Shown here: positions 52,091 to 53,534 of the stretch, piece after piece
Layout of the letters: every line of letters starts with the position of its first letter
How positions within the stretch are numbered: position 1 is the stretch's first letter
NCBI GenBank assembly: GCA_903922465.1
Contig: CAIXTV010000008.1
Coordinates: 1 to 53,534 of the forward strand
From: an uncultured bacterium
GTDB lineage: Bacteria > Bacteroidota > Bacteroidia > Bacteroidales > CAIXTV01
Direction: 5' to 3'
Length of the DNA stretch: 53,534 bases
The notes under the pieces: model-generated
Seen by the model: the letters and a program-made list of their open reading frames with translations, nothing else
What the model was told of the DNA's origin: nothing
Database searches by the model: none
Program-made: the position numbers and the translations under genes

Positions 52091-52651
52091 CTATAAGCCA
52101 ATATTAAACCCAATCCTAAAGATTGGGTTTTGGTATAAAGTATAAGGCCCTTCATTGAAATTGTATAAAGCCATAATGTTTATGGAGAAATTCCCCCCTA
52201 AAGATTGATTGTAACCACCACCTGCTAGGTAGTACGATTCGTAAATACGGCCTGTTTTATTCAAAATACCGTAAGGATCAATCAAAAGAGTCTCATAGTT
52301 AAGTAGTTGATACTCTAAATGAGCAAATAAGTTATCTAAGACATAAAATCTCCCAAAAACACTCCCTCCATATATACTTGTTGAAAAAGCAGGCGTCCAC
52401 CTCTTATCATTATAATATTGGTAGTTAAAACCTACTCCAAAAGCAAGCCTATTTGTCACCCAGCAACCCAAAGAAGGTGAAATATCTACTAAAGTTACCG
52501 TTCCAAACTGCAGTCCGACGTTCCCACCAACAAATAAACGCTTATAAAAAAGCTGTTTATCATATTTATTTTCGGAAAATGACTGAGAATGGGCACAAAA
52601 AATAAAAATAAAAGAAGGGATAATAAGCAATAGGGCGGTTTTTTTAATCAT
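52091..52651 (-). CDS. Small outer-membrane beta-barrel protein
   Basis: A 186-residue exported protein starting at the ATG at 52651 (MIKKTALLLIIPSFIFIFCAHSQ); the frame could begin four codons earlier at a TTG. The mature part has about eight alternating strands (RLFVGGNVGLQFGTVTLVDISPSLGCW, LAFGVGFNYQYYN, FSTSIYGGSVFGRFYVL, LFAHLEYQLLNYETLL, SYYLAGGGYNQSLGGNFSINIMALYNF and IFRIGFNIGL), the pattern of an eight-strand barrel of the OmpX/porin-like group. The C terminus ends in Leu rather than Phe. Function unknown. It is convergent with the dipeptidase gene. Confidence 0.75.
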   Translation of the reverse strand: MIKKTALLLIIPSFIFIFCAHSQSFSENKYDKQLFYKRLFVGGNVGLQFGTVTLVDISPSLGCWVTNRLAFGVGFNYQYYNDKRWTPAFSTSIYGGSVFGRFYVLDNLFAHLEYQLLNYETLLIDPYGILNKTGRIYESYYLAGGGYNQSLGGNFSINIMALYNFNEGPYTLYQNPIFRIGFNIGL

Positions 52652-52671
52652 GGTGGATTTCAATTAGAGTA

Positions 52672-52679
52672 CAAATTTA
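52672..52679 (-). promoter_or_regulatory. -7 element of the barrel protein gene
   Basis: TAAATTTG on the minus strand, 21 bases upstream of the ATG at 52651. Confidence 0.45.
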
Positions 52680-52792
52680 GCGAAAAAATCGATATGCAAT
52701 ACTTTTTGAAAAAAACAGTTGAAATTATTCTTATTGAATAACAGGTAGTTGAAGTCAAAATAAAAAATAAATCAAAAAGAAAGCGGAATAAA

Positions 52793-52823
52793 TTAGGAGA
52801 TAAAGAAATAAGTATTACTTTTG
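52793..52823 (+). promoter_or_regulatory. rRNA promoter P1
   Basis: TTAG (52793-52796), 19 bases, TACTTTTG (52816-52823). It is the first of three promoters with exactly the same spacing and a 93-base offset to the next. Confidence 0.75.
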
Positions 52824-52885
52824 CAATCCCTTTAAACAAGGAGTTTGTTCTGTGAAAAACTTAAAAAAAAATATTTTCAAAAACA

Positions 52886-52916
52886 TTTGGAGATGTCAAA
52901 ATAAGTTTTACCTTTG
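52886..52916 (+). promoter_or_regulatory. rRNA promoter P2
   Basis: TTTG (52886-52889), 19 bases, TACCTTTG (52909-52916), a perfect match to the Bacteroidota consensus. Confidence 0.85.
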
Positions 52917-52978
52917 CAACCCCTTAAGACAAGGTTTGCGTTCTGTGAAAAACTTAAAAAAAAATATTTTCAAAAATA

Positions 52979-53009
52979 TTTGGAGATATCAAAATAAGTT
53001 TTACCTTTG
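52979..53009 (+). promoter_or_regulatory. rRNA promoter P3
   Basis: TTTG (52979-52982), 19 bases, TACCTTTG (53002-53009), identical boxes to P2 and exactly 93 bases downstream. The leader from here to 16S is about 125 bases. Confidence 0.85.
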
Positions 53010-53137
53010 CAACCCCAATTGAGGGACATTAAAAAAGTTCATTGAGAAATTGAAGAAGACAATAAGTAGCAAATATCCCTGTATCAATAAAATTTGAACA
53101 GTGACGAGTAAATCAGAGACATATAAAGATCAAAATT

Positions 53138-53534
<397 letters not shown>

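Larger units (their letters stand above)
52824..53009. repeat. 93-bp direct repeat carrying rRNA promoters
   Basis: Two consecutive units, 52824-52916 and 52917-53009, almost identical from CTGTGAAAAACTTAAAAAAA onward. Each has an A-tract region of about 25 bases, which may serve as an UP element, before the -33 box. P1 lies one unit upstream with a diverged version of the same box set. Confidence 0.9.

Overview
The window comes from an AT-rich member of the Bacteroidota. Four things support this. The partial 16S rRNA gene at the right end has the phylum-typical stretch around GGTCAATGGGCGCAAGCC. Promoters read as TTTG or TTAG, 19 bases, then TAnnTTTG. Two large secreted proteins end in the type B sorting domain of the type IX secretion system (T9SS). 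An S46 dipeptidyl-peptidase and a LptC lipoprotein are also present. I cannot place it below phylum.

Layout. 1-4210 (minus): the start of a complex I operon, nuoA-nuoB, then a toxin-antitoxin pair lodged in the operon, then nuoC-nuoD, then a tandem-repeat array and the first codons of another gene. 4211-5472: a long spacer with a palindrome and a probable small RNA ending in a strong terminator. 5473-9614 (plus): a secreted GH65 glycosidase and a long amidophosphoribosyltransferase-like protein. 9776-13291 (minus): a ureohydrolase-fold protein that has lost metal ligands, and topA. 13292-14841: a repeat-rich divergent spacer. 14842-20274 (plus): dxs, a cationic amino-acid permease, a TSUP permease, a PepSY-like secreted protein and a small lipoprotein. 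20476-21729: a RhlE-type RNA helicase. 21730-22859: repeats. 22860-27584 (minus): an S46 peptidase and pheT. 27860-31928 (plus): coaX, an outer-membrane protein, lptC and a CBS/CorC-type membrane protein, an envelope-biogenesis cluster. 32241-38426: a 2061-residue alpha-2-macroglobulin. 38582-39668: a second toxin-antitoxin locus and a frameshifted antitoxin. 39719-41117: repeats. 41118-48338: two tandem paralogous T9SS cargo proteins. 48339-48913: repeats. 48914-52651: an unknown 202-residue protein, a nitroreductase, a PepD-type dipeptidase and an outer-membrane barrel. 52793-53534: three tandem rRNA promoters on a 93-bp repeat and the 5' end of 16S rRNA.

The most unusual feature is in the non-coding DNA. 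Eight intergenic arrays have entirely different unit sequences but nearly all keep a 21-bp period, which is two B-DNA turns. Two unit families recur at distant sites. Four of the arrays lie next to copies of one palindromic element that looks like a terminator. The arrays occur between divergent, convergent and co-directional genes, so they are not simply terminators or promoters of one class. No family I know explains them, and they are the best candidate here for an undescribed system.
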